Source of the DNA: Bacteroidota bacterium
Lineage (GTDB): Bacteria > Bacteroidota > Bacteroidia > B-17B0 > Aurantibacillaceae
NCBI GenBank assembly: GCA_013287545.1
Contig: JABDDQ010000010.1
Coordinates: 1 to 48,630 of the forward strand
DNA: 48,630 nt
Direction: 5' to 3'
In this document: piece after piece, positions 9,079 through 18,183 of the stretch
How the letters are laid out: the number at the start of each line of letters is the position of its first letter
How positions within the stretch are numbered: the stretch's first letter is position 1
The notes under the pieces: model-generated
The model's database searches: none
What the model was told of the DNA's origin: nothing
Seen by the model: the letters and a program-made list of their open reading frames with translations, nothing else
Translations under genes and position numbers: made by a program

Positions 9079-11181
9079 ATGCGCAAAAAACTTTTAAAAC
9101 CCATAGCAGTAACTGTAAGTCTTGCCTTGCTGTCTTTTTCAATTGTTAAATTTTCGTTCGATAAAAATCAACTGATACTTGATATTGTAATGAGCGGTTT
9201 AGATAATGCACATTATAGTCCTCAAACAATTGACGATAATTTTTCAGCCAAATTTTTTGATTTGTATATGAAACGTTTAGATAACGGAAAGATGTTTTTA
9301 ATGCAGCCTGATGTAGATAACATGGCTAAATATAAAACCAAGGTTGATGATGAAATTAAAGCCGAAACATTTGAGCTATTTAATTTGTCGAACGACATAA
9401 AAAGCAGAAGAATATTAGAGAAAGAAGCTTGGTATAAAGAAATACTATCGAAACCATTTGATTATAAAATTAATGAAGAGTACGAAACTGATGGAGAAAA
9501 AGCAAATTTTGCAAAAAACGAAACTGAATTGAAAGACAGATGGAGAAAATCGTTACAATACCAAACTCTTGCCAGGTTAAATGAATTGTTGCTTGCACAA
9601 GAAAAAATAAAAGAAGTAAAAGCTAAAAGAGATACCGATGCCGTTATTAAACCTTTTGATACACTGGAAGTACAAGCCCGCGCAAAAGTTTTAAAAGCAA
9701 ACAACGATTGGTTTAAACGCTTAAAAAAATTAAATAAAAAAGACAGATATGCCGATTATGTAAACACTATTACGGCTATGTATGACCCCCATACCGAGTT
9801 TTTTCCGCCAAAAGAAAAAAAGATGTTTGACCAAAGCATGACCGGACAGTTAGAAGGAATAGGTGCCCGTTTACAACAAAAAGATGAGTATATAAAAATA
9901 AGTGAGCTTGTTGTTGGTGGCCCGGCCTACAAGCAAGGCGATTTAAAAGCAGGCGATATTATTTTAAAAGTGGCACAGGGCGATAAAGAGGCTGTTGATA
10001 TTGTGGGGATGGAGATTGACGATGCGATTGAATTAATAAAAGGTAAAAAAGGTACCGAAGTAAAACTTACGGTAAAAAAAATAGATGGTTCTACAAAAGT
10101 TATTTCAATTATTAGAGATATAATTGAGTTAGATGAAACTTTTGCACACTCTGCCATTATGCAGAACGATAAAAACAAAGTTGGTTACATTAGACTTCCA
10201 TCTTTTTATACTACCAATTTCACACGCAGTGGTGGCGATGCACACCGTTGCTCGCAGGATATAAAAAATGAAGTACTAAAACTTAAAGCAGAAGGAGTAA
10301 ACGGAATTATTTTAGACCTGCGCGATAATGGCGGTGGGTCGTTACCGGAAGTGGTTGATATGGCCGGTTTATTTATTAAATCGGGTCCTATTGTACAGGT
10401 GCGTAAAAAAGGCGGCGATACTGAACAACTTAGTGATAGAAGTCCTGATCAAATTTATGATGGCCCTTTAGTAGTAATGATTAATAGAAACAGTGCCTCG
10501 GCGTCCGAAATTATGGCTGCCGCTATGCAGGATTATAAACGTGCCGTTATTATGGGCACACAAAGTTTCGGTAAAGGTACCGTGCAATCATTTTTAGATT
10601 TAGATAATTATGTAATAAATGGACTTGATTCTTTAAAACCACTTGGCTCGGTAAAAGTTACCATGCAAAAATTTTATAGAATTAACGGTGGCTCAACACA
10701 ATTACGTGGTGTTACACCTGATATAAACTTGCCAGACCCTTATTTTTACATTGAAACTGGCGAAAAAGAAATGGATAACCCAATGCCGTGGGATGAGATG
10801 CCTAAAGCAGTTTATGCACCTTATGACAACATTAAGTATGATAAGCTGAAACAAAAAAGTGAGGCCCGCATTAAAAAAGATAAAGAGTTTGTATTAGTTA
10901 GCGAAGAAGCTAAAGATTATAAAGCTAAAAAAGATGATAGTAAGTATAGCTTAAACTTAGAAAAATATATGACTGAAGCTAAAAAATATAAAGACGATAA
11001 TAAAAAATACGACGAGCTAAGAAAAGACATTAAAGGAGTTGATGTGTCGCTTATGAATGTTGATATACAGAGACTTTCTGCAGATACAGTTAAGCTAAAC
11101 CGTGAGAAAAAATGGGCGGCTAATATTAAAAAAGACTTTTACTTAAACGAAGCAAGCAACGTAATTAACGATATGAAGTAA
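9079..11181 (+). CDS. prc: Carboxy-terminal (tail-specific) processing protease, S41A family
   Basis: A periplasmic serine protease that degrades or trims proteins from their C-termini. The N-terminus has a signal anchor (residues about 7-25). A helical N-terminal domain follows (30-240), then a PDZ domain (about 245-335, IGARLQQKDEYIKI to ELIKGKKGTEV). The S41 protease core contains LDLRDNGGG and the catalytic Ser474 in NRNSASASE, with Lys499 in GTQSFGKGTVQ, spaced 25 residues apart as in the E. coli enzyme. A lysine-rich C-terminal domain completes the protein. At 700 aa it is full length for the Bacteroidota form. It is convergent with the transglutaminase gene, with one base between the stop codons. 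Confidence 0.95.
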   Translation: MRKKLLKPIAVTVSLALLSFSIVKFSFDKNQLILDIVMSGLDNAHYSPQTIDDNFSAKFFDLYMKRLDNGKMFLMQPDVDNMAKYKTKVDDEIKAETFELFNLSNDIKSRRILEKEAWYKEILSKPFDYKINEEYETDGEKANFAKNETELKDRWRKSLQYQTLARLNELLLAQEKIKEVKAKRDTDAVIKPFDTLEVQARAKVLKANNDWFKRLKKLNKKDRYADYVNTITAMYDPHTEFFPPKEKKMFDQSMTGQLEGIGARLQQKDEYIKISELVVGGPAYKQGDLKAGDIILKVAQGDKEAVDIVGMEIDDAIELIKGKKGTEVKLTVKKIDGSTKVISIIRDIIELDETFAHSAIMQNDKNKVGYIRLPSFYTTNFTRSGGDAHRCSQDIKNEVLKLKAEGVNGIILDLRDNGGGSLPEVVDMAGLFIKSGPIVQVRKKGGDTEQLSDRSPDQIYDGPLVVMINRNSASASEIMAAAMQDYKRAVIMGTQSFGKGTVQSFLDLDNYVINGLDSLKPLGSVKVTMQKFYRINGGSTQLRGVTPDINLPDPYFYIETGEKEMDNPMPWDEMPKAVYAPYDNIKYDKLKQKSEARIKKDKEFVLVSEEAKDYKAKKDDSKYSLNLEKYMTEAKKYKDDNKKYDELRKDIKGVDVSLMNVDIQRLSADTVKLNREKKWAANIKKDFYLNEASNVINDMK

Positions 11182-11182
11182 A

Positions 11183-12112
11183 TCACTTCTTTACGTTAAT
11201 TAAATATTCTGCAATACATTGGTTGTTTAAGTAAATAGTAAAATCTGACTTTACTGCTTTAGGAAACGCATAAGGAAAATAATATTGCTTTAGTTTCTCA
11301 TCGTATTTCAAATCAACAGGTGTTACAAATTTATCATCGTTTATAAGTATAGCGGCATTTTTTAGCGCAGTGTTTGCTGTTATGTAAACCTTTAAGGTGT
11401 CGTTTAAATGCCATTTAAAAGCACCTTTTTGCAAGGATATATTATTTATACCAAAGTGAAAATAATCGGTATAGTAAACAGGCCATTTTGTGAAGGTGGA
11501 TTTTTTAATAGGCTTATCTAAGTACAAGAATTTCTTGTTTTCAGGAAAATGATCTAAAATAAATTTTTGCGGCGATGTTAAAAAATAATGTTCGTCAAAC
11601 TCTTTTACATATTTGTGATTAACCACATTATATTTGCTGGTAGCCCAGGTAACATCAACCAAATACCAATTGCCATAAAGTTGTACGCTATTCCAGGCAT
11701 GGTCGGTTTTTTTTAACGGTTTGTTTATGTCTCGTACTTCAGTTTTTGTGTAGCCTGCAATTACATCGCAGGGAATGTTTACGGTGTTGCACATTTCTTT
11801 TAACAGGTTTGAAAACCCCTGGCAAACTGTTTTGTTTTTACGTACAACGCTGGTAGCATCGGTAATGTTTGACGCACTTTTATTGTACTCTATATTATCG
11901 GTTATCCACCTAAAAATAGCCCTGAATTTTTCGTGTTCGGTTGTTAAGTTTTCAGTAAGTACGGCAGCAATTTCGTTTACGGTTTTAAATTTTTTCTTTG
12001 GAAAATTAAGGGCAATGCTGTCGGCTCGCCTATAATCAAAAGCTTTTAACTCAGCCAAAGTCTGAGAAAAAATGCTGATAGGAAATAAAAGAAAAAGGAT
12101 GAACCGAATCAT
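11183..12112 (-). CDS. Secreted transglutaminase-like (cysteine protease fold) protein
   Basis: The core has the transglutaminase-like triad: Cys in NKTVCQGFSNLLKEMC, His in DHAWNSVQLYGNWY and Asp in LVDVTWATS. Such domains in Bacteroidota are usually peptidases or peptide cross-linkers acting in the periplasm. I chose the ATG at 12112 rather than the one at 12145 because it yields a compact signal peptide (MIRFILFLLFPISIFSQ). A C-terminal beta-rich region (about 220-309) carries no recognisable motif. It is divergent from cinA by 78 bases and convergent with prc. The substrate is unknown. Confidence 0.85.
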   Translation of the reverse strand: MIRFILFLLFPISIFSQTLAELKAFDYRRADSIALNFPKKKFKTVNEIAAVLTENLTTEHEKFRAIFRWITDNIEYNKSASNITDATSVVRKNKTVCQGFSNLLKEMCNTVNIPCDVIAGYTKTEVRDINKPLKKTDHAWNSVQLYGNWYLVDVTWATSKYNVVNHKYVKEFDEHYFLTSPQKFILDHFPENKKFLYLDKPIKKSTFTKWPVYYTDYFHFGINNISLQKGAFKWHLNDTLKVYITANTALKNAAILINDDKFVTPVDLKYDEKLKQYYFPYAFPKAVKSDFTIYLNNQCIAEYLINVKK

Positions 12113-12190
12113 TTGTTCTAAAGTAAAAATAAAAAAGCAAAACAATAGCGCATCTTAAAATATATTATCAACTTTGAGAAAAAATAACAC

Positions 12191-13444
12191 ATGCTGGCAG
12201 AAATTATAACCATTGGCGATGAGATTTTAATTGGGCAAATTGTTGATACAAACTCAGCTTGGCTGGGTACGGAGTTGAGTAATATTGGGGTTTCGGTGAA
12301 ACAAATAACATCGGTTAGCGATGATAAACAGCATATTTTAGAGGCGCTTGCCCTGGCAGAAAAACGCGCCGATATAATTATAATGACGGGCGGGTTAGGA
12401 CCCACAAAAGATGATATAACCAAATACACCTTATGCGAATATTTTAAAACAAGCATGGTGATGAATGAAGCGGTTTTAAAAAACCTAACCGCATTTTTTA
12501 CAAAGCGTAACCGCCCCATGTTGGATGTAAATATAAAGCAGGCCGAAGTATTGGCTAACTGCGAAATTTTATTTAATAACCATGGTACCGCGCCCGGCAT
12601 GTGGATTAAACATAATAATAAAGTGTTTATTAGCATGCCCGGTGTGCCTTTTGAAATGAAAGGCATTATGATGGATTTTGGTTTAGATAAACTGAAACAA
12701 ACGTTTACGCTACCGTTTATATATCACCGTACTATTTTAACCCAAGGGCTTGGCGAAAGTTTTTTAGCCGATAAAATAAAAGATTGGGAAGATAGTTTAA
12801 CAGCCAAAGAAATTAAACTGGCTTATCTGCCATCACCGGGAATGGTTAAGTTGCGCTTAACCGCTAAAGGAAGTGATAAACAAAAATTAAAAACAACTGT
12901 CGATTCCGAGGCTGACGAACTTTATAAATTAATTAACGAATATATTTATGGCGAAGAAGAATTGGGTAAGGCTGCACCAACTTTTCAAAGCATTGTAGGA
13001 GAGGCTTTAACAAAAAAGAATAAATCTATTTCGGTGGCAGAGAGTTGTACGGGAGGTTATATCTCTCATTTAATAACATCCATAGCGGGTAGTTCGGCTT
13101 ATTATAAAGGCAGCGTGGTGGCTTATGAAAACGAAATTAAAGTAGCGGAGCTAAACGTAAATCCTGAAACCCTTAAGGCATATGGAGCTGTATCTATTGA
13201 ATGTGCTAAAGAAATGGCAAGCGGTATTTTAAAAAAGTTTGATACCGATTATGCTATTGCTACCACAGGCATTGCCGGACCAACAGGCGAAACACCCGAT
13301 AAACCCATTGGTACCGTTTGTATTGCTATTGCAACCAAAACAGACGTAACGGCACAAAAATTTATTTTTGGAGCCAATAGAGTACGTAACATACAAATGG
13401 CTGCCGATATGGCTTTAAATATGCTTAACAAAGCAATTAAATAA
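12191..13444 (+). CDS. cinA: CinA family protein (NMN deamidase / pyrophosphatase-type)
   Basis: A two-domain 417-aa protein. Residues 1-170 are the molybdopterin-binding-like domain (EIITIGDEILIGQIVDTNSA, then MTGGLGPTKDD and ISMPGVPFEMK). Residues about 260-415 are the C-terminal CinA domain (SVAESCTGGYISHLITSIAG, TTGIAGPTGETPDKPIGTV), the part with nicotinamide-mononucleotide deamidase activity in characterised members. The role is pyridine-nucleotide recycling; the competence link is historical. It ends two bases before miaA, so the two genes are almost certainly cotranscribed. Confidence 0.95.
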   Translation: MLAEIITIGDEILIGQIVDTNSAWLGTELSNIGVSVKQITSVSDDKQHILEALALAEKRADIIIMTGGLGPTKDDITKYTLCEYFKTSMVMNEAVLKNLTAFFTKRNRPMLDVNIKQAEVLANCEILFNNHGTAPGMWIKHNNKVFISMPGVPFEMKGIMMDFGLDKLKQTFTLPFIYHRTILTQGLGESFLADKIKDWEDSLTAKEIKLAYLPSPGMVKLRLTAKGSDKQKLKTTVDSEADELYKLINEYIYGEEELGKAAPTFQSIVGEALTKKNKSISVAESCTGGYISHLITSIAGSSAYYKGSVVAYENEIKVAELNVNPETLKAYGAVSIECAKEMASGILKKFDTDYAIATTGIAGPTGETPDKPIGTVCIAIATKTDVTAQKFIFGANRVRNIQMAADMALNMLNKAIK

Positions 13445-13446
13445 TA

Positions 13447-14355
13447 ATGCAGAAGTATTTGCTTATTATATGCGGGCCTACTGCTGTTGGTAAAACGGCA
13501 TTGAGTGTGCAATTAGCTAAACACTATAGCACCGAAGTTATTTCGGCAGATAGCAGGCAACTTTATAAGGAAATGAGCATTGGCACGGCAAAGCCTACTG
13601 TGCAGGAAATGGAAGCTGTACCACATCATTTTATTGATTGTATATCTGTACGACAAAATTATACGGCAGGAGATTATGAAAAAGAAGTAATAAAAAAGCT
13701 GGATGAATTATTTACCATACATGATATAGTTGTTATGTGTGGTGGTACAGGTTTATATATTGATGCCGTATGTAAAGGTTTTGATGAGGGCATAGAAAGT
13801 AATGCGGAGATTAAACAACAAATTACCGAGCAGTATAATTCTTTAGGTTTAGAATGGTTGCAAAATGAGGTGAAAGAAAGGGATATAGATTTTTATAATA
13901 AGGCTGATATACATAATCCGCAACGCCTGATGCGTGCCTTAGAGGTTTGTTTAGTTACAGGTAAACCTTATTCATCACTCAGAAAAAATAGTATGGCAGA
14001 GCGTAATTTTAATGCCATTAAAATTTTTATAAATGAGGATAGAGAAGTGCTATATGAAAAAATAAACCACAGGGTAGATGCTATGATGCAACATGATTTA
14101 TTAAAAGAAGCAGAAAGCCTTTATGCATATAAAAACCTGAATGCATTAAACACAGTGGGCTATAAGGAGTTGTTTGATTATTTTGATAATAAAACAAGTT
14201 TAGATAAGGCTGTAGATTTAATTAAGCAACACACCCGCAATTATGCCAAACGCCAGGTTACCTGGTTTAAAAACGATGAAGATTGCACCACCTTTGGACC
14301 TAATGATATAGAGAAGATAAAAGCCTTTGTAGAAATTGTTTTACAACACAGTTAA
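13447..14355 (+). CDS. miaA: tRNA dimethylallyltransferase
   Basis: Transfers a dimethylallyl group from DMAPP to the N6 of A37 in tRNAs reading UNN codons. The Walker A loop GPTAVGKT is at residues 10-17, followed by the family motif SADSRQLYKEMSIGTAKP and DVVMCGGTGLYIDA-like residues. HNPQRLMRALEV and NTVGYKELFDYF belong to the tRNA-binding insert and C-terminal parts, and the end has KQHTRNYAKRQVTWFKND. At 302 aa it is complete. It follows cinA by two bases, and its 3' end overlaps the 3' end of the convergent GNAT gene by 15 bases. Confidence 0.97.
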   Translation: MQKYLLIICGPTAVGKTALSVQLAKHYSTEVISADSRQLYKEMSIGTAKPTVQEMEAVPHHFIDCISVRQNYTAGDYEKEVIKKLDELFTIHDIVVMCGGTGLYIDAVCKGFDEGIESNAEIKQQITEQYNSLGLEWLQNEVKERDIDFYNKADIHNPQRLMRALEVCLVTGKPYSSLRKNSMAERNFNAIKIFINEDREVLYEKINHRVDAMMQHDLLKEAESLYAYKNLNALNTVGYKELFDYFDNKTSLDKAVDLIKQHTRNYAKRQVTWFKNDEDCTTFGPNDIEKIKAFVEIVLQHS

Positions 14356-14760
14356 GCTGTAAAAACTAAAACCTTCTTTTTTCTCAAGTAACACAAAGCC
14401 CAGTTTTTTGTACAGACTAATGGCAGATGAATTATTATTATCTACCGATAATTTAATAACAGGTATATTATTTTCTTTAGCAAAGTCTGTTAGTTTTTTC
14501 ATAACCAAAACGCCAAGGCCTAAACCTAAATAAGCTTCAATAACGGCAACCCCAAGCCAAATGGTGTCACCTTCTTTATCTAAATGTCCGTAAGCAACAG
14601 GCTCTTCATCATCTACCAATAAAAAAGTACAGGCATGATTTTTAATAACCTCTAAAGGGCGTTTTTGAAAGTAGCGGAACGATTTAAGAGAAGCACCTGC
14701 CTCATCAATAAATTGCTGTAACAACTTTACATCCGGATATTTTACTTGTACAAACTCCAT
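14341..14760 (-). CDS. GNAT family N-acetyltransferase
   Basis: A 139-aa GNAT-fold acyltransferase. The acetyl-CoA binding motif A region is YLGLGLGVLVMKKLTDFAKEN, close to the Q/RxxGxG/A loop in position. The C-terminal signature SAISLYKKLGFVLLEKKEG follows. Its ATG overlaps the stop codon of the neuB-like gene by one base (TAATG), which implies translational coupling. Acting on the product or precursor of a nonulosonic acid pathway is therefore a reasonable inference, but the family is too broad to name the substrate. Confidence 0.85.
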   Translation of the reverse strand: MEFVQVKYPDVKLLQQFIDEAGASLKSFRYFQKRPLEVIKNHACTFLLVDDEEPVAYGHLDKEGDTIWLGVAVIEAYLGLGLGVLVMKKLTDFAKENNIPVIKLSVDNNNSSAISLYKKLGFVLLEKKEGFSFYSLTVL

Positions 14761-15779
14761 TATAAATCAACACTGGTTAAAGTAAAAGGTTCGTCTTGCT
14801 GCAAATCGGTTTTTATTTTTTTACCCAATATGCGCTCTAAATAATTTGGCGATAAACCATTCATAGGGCGTTTAAAGGCAATATGTTCTTGTGTTATTAC
14901 GGTACCTGCTTTTATATTGGTTTTTGCAACCAAGCTTCTGCGCATGCCGTAGGTGTTTTTTTGTTCCGATTCACTCGGTGTTTTAACACCTGTGCCTAAA
15001 CATTTTTCAACGTTTCTAATTCCATCAATTAATTCTTTAAACTCTTGTGGTTCTAACGAGCATGAGTGGTCAGGTCCCGGAAGATTTTTACCCAGCGTAA
15101 AATGTTTTTCAATCATTTCGGCACCCAAAGCAACGGCTGCAAAACATGCATAATTGTTTGGTACGTGGCAGCTATAACCAACATGCACGTGCAATTTATC
15201 GCGCATGGTTAGCATGGCCAATAAATTGGTGTCTTCAATTTTAGATGGATAATCGGTATTACATTGCAGTATAACAATATTGTTGTTGCCTGCTTCGCGC
15301 ATAGCGTGTACAGCATCTTCAACCTCCTGCATCGTAGCCATGCCAGTGCTAACAATCATTCTCTTTTTAAAAGATGCTACGTACTTTAAAAAAGGTAGTT
15401 CAGCAATTTGCCCTGATGCAATTTTAAAAGTATCAACTCCAATTTCATTCAGCAAATCGGCATCCTCAAAATTATAGGGGGTCGACATAAAGTCTATTTG
15501 CTTGGTTTGGCAATAGTCTTTAAGTTTTTTAAAATCTTCTTTTTGCAGTTCCAGCTTTTTAAGCATATCAAACTGACTTTCTTGTGCATCAGTTACTTTT
15601 AACTGGTACGATGCTTTTGGTGATGAAGCCGTAACAATTTGTGCTGCCTTAAAGGTTTGAAACTTTACACAATCTGCCCCAATTTCTTTGGCTTTATCAA
15701 TTAACTGAAAAGCCATTTGTAAACTGCCGTTGTGGTTAACACCTGCTTCGGCTATTATATATACTTTTTTTGCTTGCAT
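14760..15779 (-). CDS. neuB: N-acetylneuraminate/legionaminate synthase family protein
   Basis: Condenses phosphoenolpyruvate with an N-acetylated hexose (ManNAc or a di-N-acetylated 6-deoxyhexose) to form a nonulosonic acid. The TIM-barrel NeuB domain (about 1-260) shows IAEAGVNHNGSLQMA, DCVKFQTFKAA, DFMSTPYNFED, KIASGQI, STGMATM and the metal-site region EKHFTLGKNLPGPDHSCSLE. A SAF/antifreeze-like domain follows (about 280-339, RRSLVAKTNIKAGTVIT). At 339 aa it is full length. Only the GNAT gene accompanies it here, with no neuA or neuC, so sialic versus legionaminic specificity stays open. A promoter box lies at 15791. Confidence 0.88.
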   Translation of the reverse strand: MQAKKVYIIAEAGVNHNGSLQMAFQLIDKAKEIGADCVKFQTFKAAQIVTASSPKASYQLKVTDAQESQFDMLKKLELQKEDFKKLKDYCQTKQIDFMSTPYNFEDADLLNEIGVDTFKIASGQIAELPFLKYVASFKKRMIVSTGMATMQEVEDAVHAMREAGNNNIVILQCNTDYPSKIEDTNLLAMLTMRDKLHVHVGYSCHVPNNYACFAAVALGAEMIEKHFTLGKNLPGPDHSCSLEPQEFKELIDGIRNVEKCLGTGVKTPSESEQKNTYGMRRSLVAKTNIKAGTVITQEHIAFKRPMNGLSPNYLERILGKKIKTDLQQDEPFTLTSVDL

Positions 15780-15790
15780 AATTTAGTAAG

Positions 15791-15798
15791 CAAAAATA
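15791..15798 (-). promoter_or_regulatory. -7 box of the neuB-GNAT operon
   Basis: The minus strand reads TATTTTTG, exact TAnnTTTG, 11 bases before the neuB ATG. No clear -33 element was seen. Confidence 0.5.
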
Positions 15799-15823
15799 CT
15801 AAAAAGAAAGGGAATTTATCTCT

Positions 15824-15944
15824 GTCATTTCGAAGGAGGTACGACTGAGAAATCTGTATTTGCAAACAATCTAATCTCAAATACAGATTTCTCCCTGCGG
15901 TCGAAATGACAAACTGTAGATTGCTTCGCTGTGCTCGCAATGAC
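15824..15944. repeat. REP-like hairpin repeat (GTCATTTCGA...TCGAAATGAC plus ATTGC...GCAAT half)
   Basis: The outer arms GTCATTTCGA (15824-15833) and TCGAAATGAC (15901-15910) are perfect complements. Inside them, 16 bases at 15847-15862 pair perfectly with 15878-15893 around a 15-base loop. A second small palindromic half follows, with ATTGC (15920-15924) and GCAAT (15937-15941) and ending ATGAC. Elements with this wording are dispersed between genes in many Bacteroidota genomes, usually as folded repeats. The open reading frame that crosses it on the minus strand is only the repeat read as protein. Confidence 0.75.
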
Positions 15945-15947
15945 AAT

Positions 15948-16691
15948 TTATAAACCCAAAACTGATTTTAATTTGGTATAACCTGTTTTGCTAAGCGGTA
16001 CTTTAGCACCTGTTTTTAGTAAAGCAATATGGCTGTCTTTCTCTAACGCCTCAATTTTAGTTATTTGCTGCACTTGTACAATGTATGAACGATGCACACG
16101 CACAAATTGGTCAGCGTTAAGTGATTGCTCAAAATAGTTCATGGTTTTCTTTTTAAGCGAGTAACCATCTTTGGTAAATATTTTTACATAATCATCGTAA
16201 GCCTCAATGTAATGTATATCGTTTACGGGTATAATTTTAATGTTGTTGCCGTTTTTAACCACTACACGGTTTTGCTCTTCGGGTTGTTTGTGCGTGTTTT
16301 CAAGTAGGGCAGTGGTGTTTTGTTTTGGCTCGGCACCGGTGTGTTGCTCTTTCCATTTTTTAAGCGCTTTATCAAAACGCTCTTTACTAAATGGTTTCAA
16401 TAAATAATCAATAGCATGTGCCTCAAAAGCTTTAATGGCATACTCATCAAAAGCTGTGGTAAAAATTACCGATACCGGAAAATCAACCAGCTCCAGCATT
16501 TCGAAGCCCGTAATTTTTGGCATTTGTATGTCTAAAAATATAATGTCGGGTTTATGCTGCATAATGGCTTTAACGCCTTCAAAGCCATCGCCGCATTCTT
16601 GCATTACTTCAATGTCCTTATCATTTTGTAAATATTCTTTTACAATGGAGCGAGCCAATGGCTCATCGTCTATAATAACGGTTTTAATCAT
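15948..16691 (-). CDS. LytTR-family response regulator
   Basis: A two-component DNA-binding regulator of 247 aa. The receiver domain (1-120) has the acidic pair Asp8-Asp9, the phospho-acceptor Asp54 in IIFLDIQMP and Lys99 in DYLLKPF. A linker rich in Glu, Gln and Thr follows (110-145), then a LytTR DNA-binding domain (about 148-247, IIPVNDIHYIEAYDDYVKI, FVRVHRSYIV). The start codon overlaps the kinase stop codon by four bases (ATGA), so the pair is translationally coupled. It likely controls its own operon or envelope genes; targets are not visible. Confidence 0.93.
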   Translation of the reverse strand: MIKTVIIDDEPLARSIVKEYLQNDKDIEVMQECGDGFEGVKAIMQHKPDIIFLDIQMPKITGFEMLELVDFPVSVIFTTAFDEYAIKAFEAHAIDYLLKPFSKERFDKALKKWKEQHTGAEPKQNTTALLENTHKQPEEQNRVVVKNGNNIKIIPVNDIHYIEAYDDYVKIFTKDGYSLKKKTMNYFEQSLNADQFVRVHRSYIVQVQQITKIEALEKDSHIALLKTGAKVPLSKTGYTKLKSVLGL

Positions 16692-17722
16692 ATAGTTTGA
16701 GGGATTACGACGGTTGTTGTATATAGATTTTCTTTACTTTCTGTTTTTAATAAATCGTTTCTAAAAAATAAAAGACTTAACCTGCGTTGTACCGATTTTA
16801 AACCAAAGCCCGTACCCTGATTGGGTTGCGCTGTTTCAGCATCAAAAGGGTTGGTTATGGTTACACGTAAGTTTTTGCCTTCAACACTTGAACTTATTTG
16901 TATGGTAACCTCGCCAATGGTATCGTACAAGCCAAATTTAATGGCATTTTCTACTAAGGGTTGTAATAATAGCGGCGGAATTAATAACCCCAGACTTTGT
17001 TCATCAGCATTTATGGCTGTATTTAAACGATGACCAAAGCGTACTTTTTCAATATCGAGATAGAGTTGCAAATGTTTCAGTTCTTCTTGCAGACTAAGCA
17101 TTTGCTTATCGTCTTTTTTTAACGTGCCACGTAAAAAATCAGATAATTGCTGAATCATTTTGCGGGCTTCTTCGGGTTTAGAACCTGCTAAGGCACTAAT
17201 AGAATTAAGGCTATTAAATAAAAAATGTGGCTGTAATTGCTGACGTAAACCTTCCAACTCGGCATCGCGTAATAGTTTTTCTACATCGGCTTTTCGGGCA
17301 TCAATTTCTTGTCGCGCTCTCATTCGGTTTAAAATCCAACTGAATAAAACAACCCATTCAATAATTAAAAACGAAACACAAAAACGAATTAAAAATGCTT
17401 TATGTAATAGAGCAACATAATCGGTTTCCGCATCAAAAATTTGTAAGAGACAAAAATTAGAAACTGCTGCAGATACTATGGCTAATGTAATACTCCAGCC
17501 AATAAGCATTAATACATTACGTTTGCTTGGGCTAAAATACCGCAACGACATTGCCATGGCAAGACTTAGTGCAAGCAACAAGCCATTATTTATAGCACTA
17601 TCTACAAAAGCAATTGGCCAACTAAAACCCAGCCTGTGAAACACACACACGTGCAACATCGCCCACAATAGTATGTAGGCGATGTAAGCAAAGCTCATTT
17701 TTTTATACGATAGGTCTCTCAC
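16688..17722 (-). CDS. LytS-family sensor histidine kinase
   Basis: A 344-aa membrane kinase. Four hydrophobic segments lie between residues about 10 and 132 with no obvious extracellular sensor domain, followed by a short coiled coil. The His-kinase region has the phospho-acceptor His166 in QLQPHFLFNSLN, then PLLLQPLVENAIKFGL (N box) and GTGFGLKSVQRRL (G box) of the ATPase domain. The partner is the LytTR regulator that overlaps its stop. It sits six bases after the DUF4288 gene, inside the operon starting with the LiaF-like gene, suggesting an envelope-state sensing role. Confidence 0.93.
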   Translation of the reverse strand: MRDLSYKKMSFAYIAYILLWAMLHVCVFHRLGFSWPIAFVDSAINNGLLLALSLAMAMSLRYFSPSKRNVLMLIGWSITLAIVSAAVSNFCLLQIFDAETDYVALLHKAFLIRFCVSFLIIEWVVLFSWILNRMRARQEIDARKADVEKLLRDAELEGLRQQLQPHFLFNSLNSISALAGSKPEEARKMIQQLSDFLRGTLKKDDKQMLSLQEELKHLQLYLDIEKVRFGHRLNTAINADEQSLGLLIPPLLLQPLVENAIKFGLYDTIGEVTIQISSSVEGKNLRVTITNPFDAETAQPNQGTGFGLKSVQRRLSLLFFRNDLLKTESKENLYTTTVVIPQTI

Positions 17723-17728
17723 AAAAAC

Positions 17729-18082
17729 TTAAAATATATATACAAAGTTACTAAGCGTTTCTATTGTGCGCTCTTTTTGTTTTACAATATTTATGTAATT
17801 GGTTGCATCTTCAGCCTCTTCGGTATTCGAATATATTTGTGCACCATCTTCCATGTCTTTTAACTCAATTAAATCAAGTACGCCAATATATTTCCAACTA
17901 ACGTTTTCTTTGCTCTCGTTTAAAAATGATGTTTCTTCTTCTTTACCCTTAGCACGTGCTTTAGCCAATGCTTCGTTTTCCGATTTTGCTTCAAAAATTC
18001 TAAATTGTTCATCAAATTGTGGTGTGTGTTTGCCATCGCCACTAACTATTTGAAAGGCTAATTTTGCTATATATTTGTTCAT
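17729..18082 (-). CDS. DUF4288 domain-containing protein
   Basis: A small cytoplasmic protein of 117 aa from the ATG at 18082 (MNKYIAKLAFQIVSGDG). The pattern of an N-terminal YIAKL strand, E..F.IFEAKSENEALAKARAKG and a later SWKYIGVLDLIEL is that of DUF4288, whose function is not known. A longer frame begins at 18163, but its extra 27 residues are Asn/Lys-rich and do not fit the family. It is six bases upstream of the LytS kinase gene and likely cotranscribed with it. Confidence 0.75.
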   Translation of the reverse strand: MNKYIAKLAFQIVSGDGKHTPQFDEQFRIFEAKSENEALAKARAKGKEEETSFLNESKENVSWKYIGVLDLIELKDMEDGAQIYSNTEEAEDATNYINIVKQKERTIETLSNFVYIF

Positions 18083-18183
18083 AGGGTTTGTTTTTACTGG
18101 TTTATTATTGTTGTTATCACATACTTTAAATAAATTCCTTCTTTTTTCTGCTAATTGTATCATATAGTTTTTTGTTACGCTAA

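Noticed and set aside
15755-15946. 63-aa reading frame on the minus strand over the REP-like element
   Set aside because: It is the folded repeat translated and overlaps the start of neuB; the same peptide wording arises wherever this repeat occurs.
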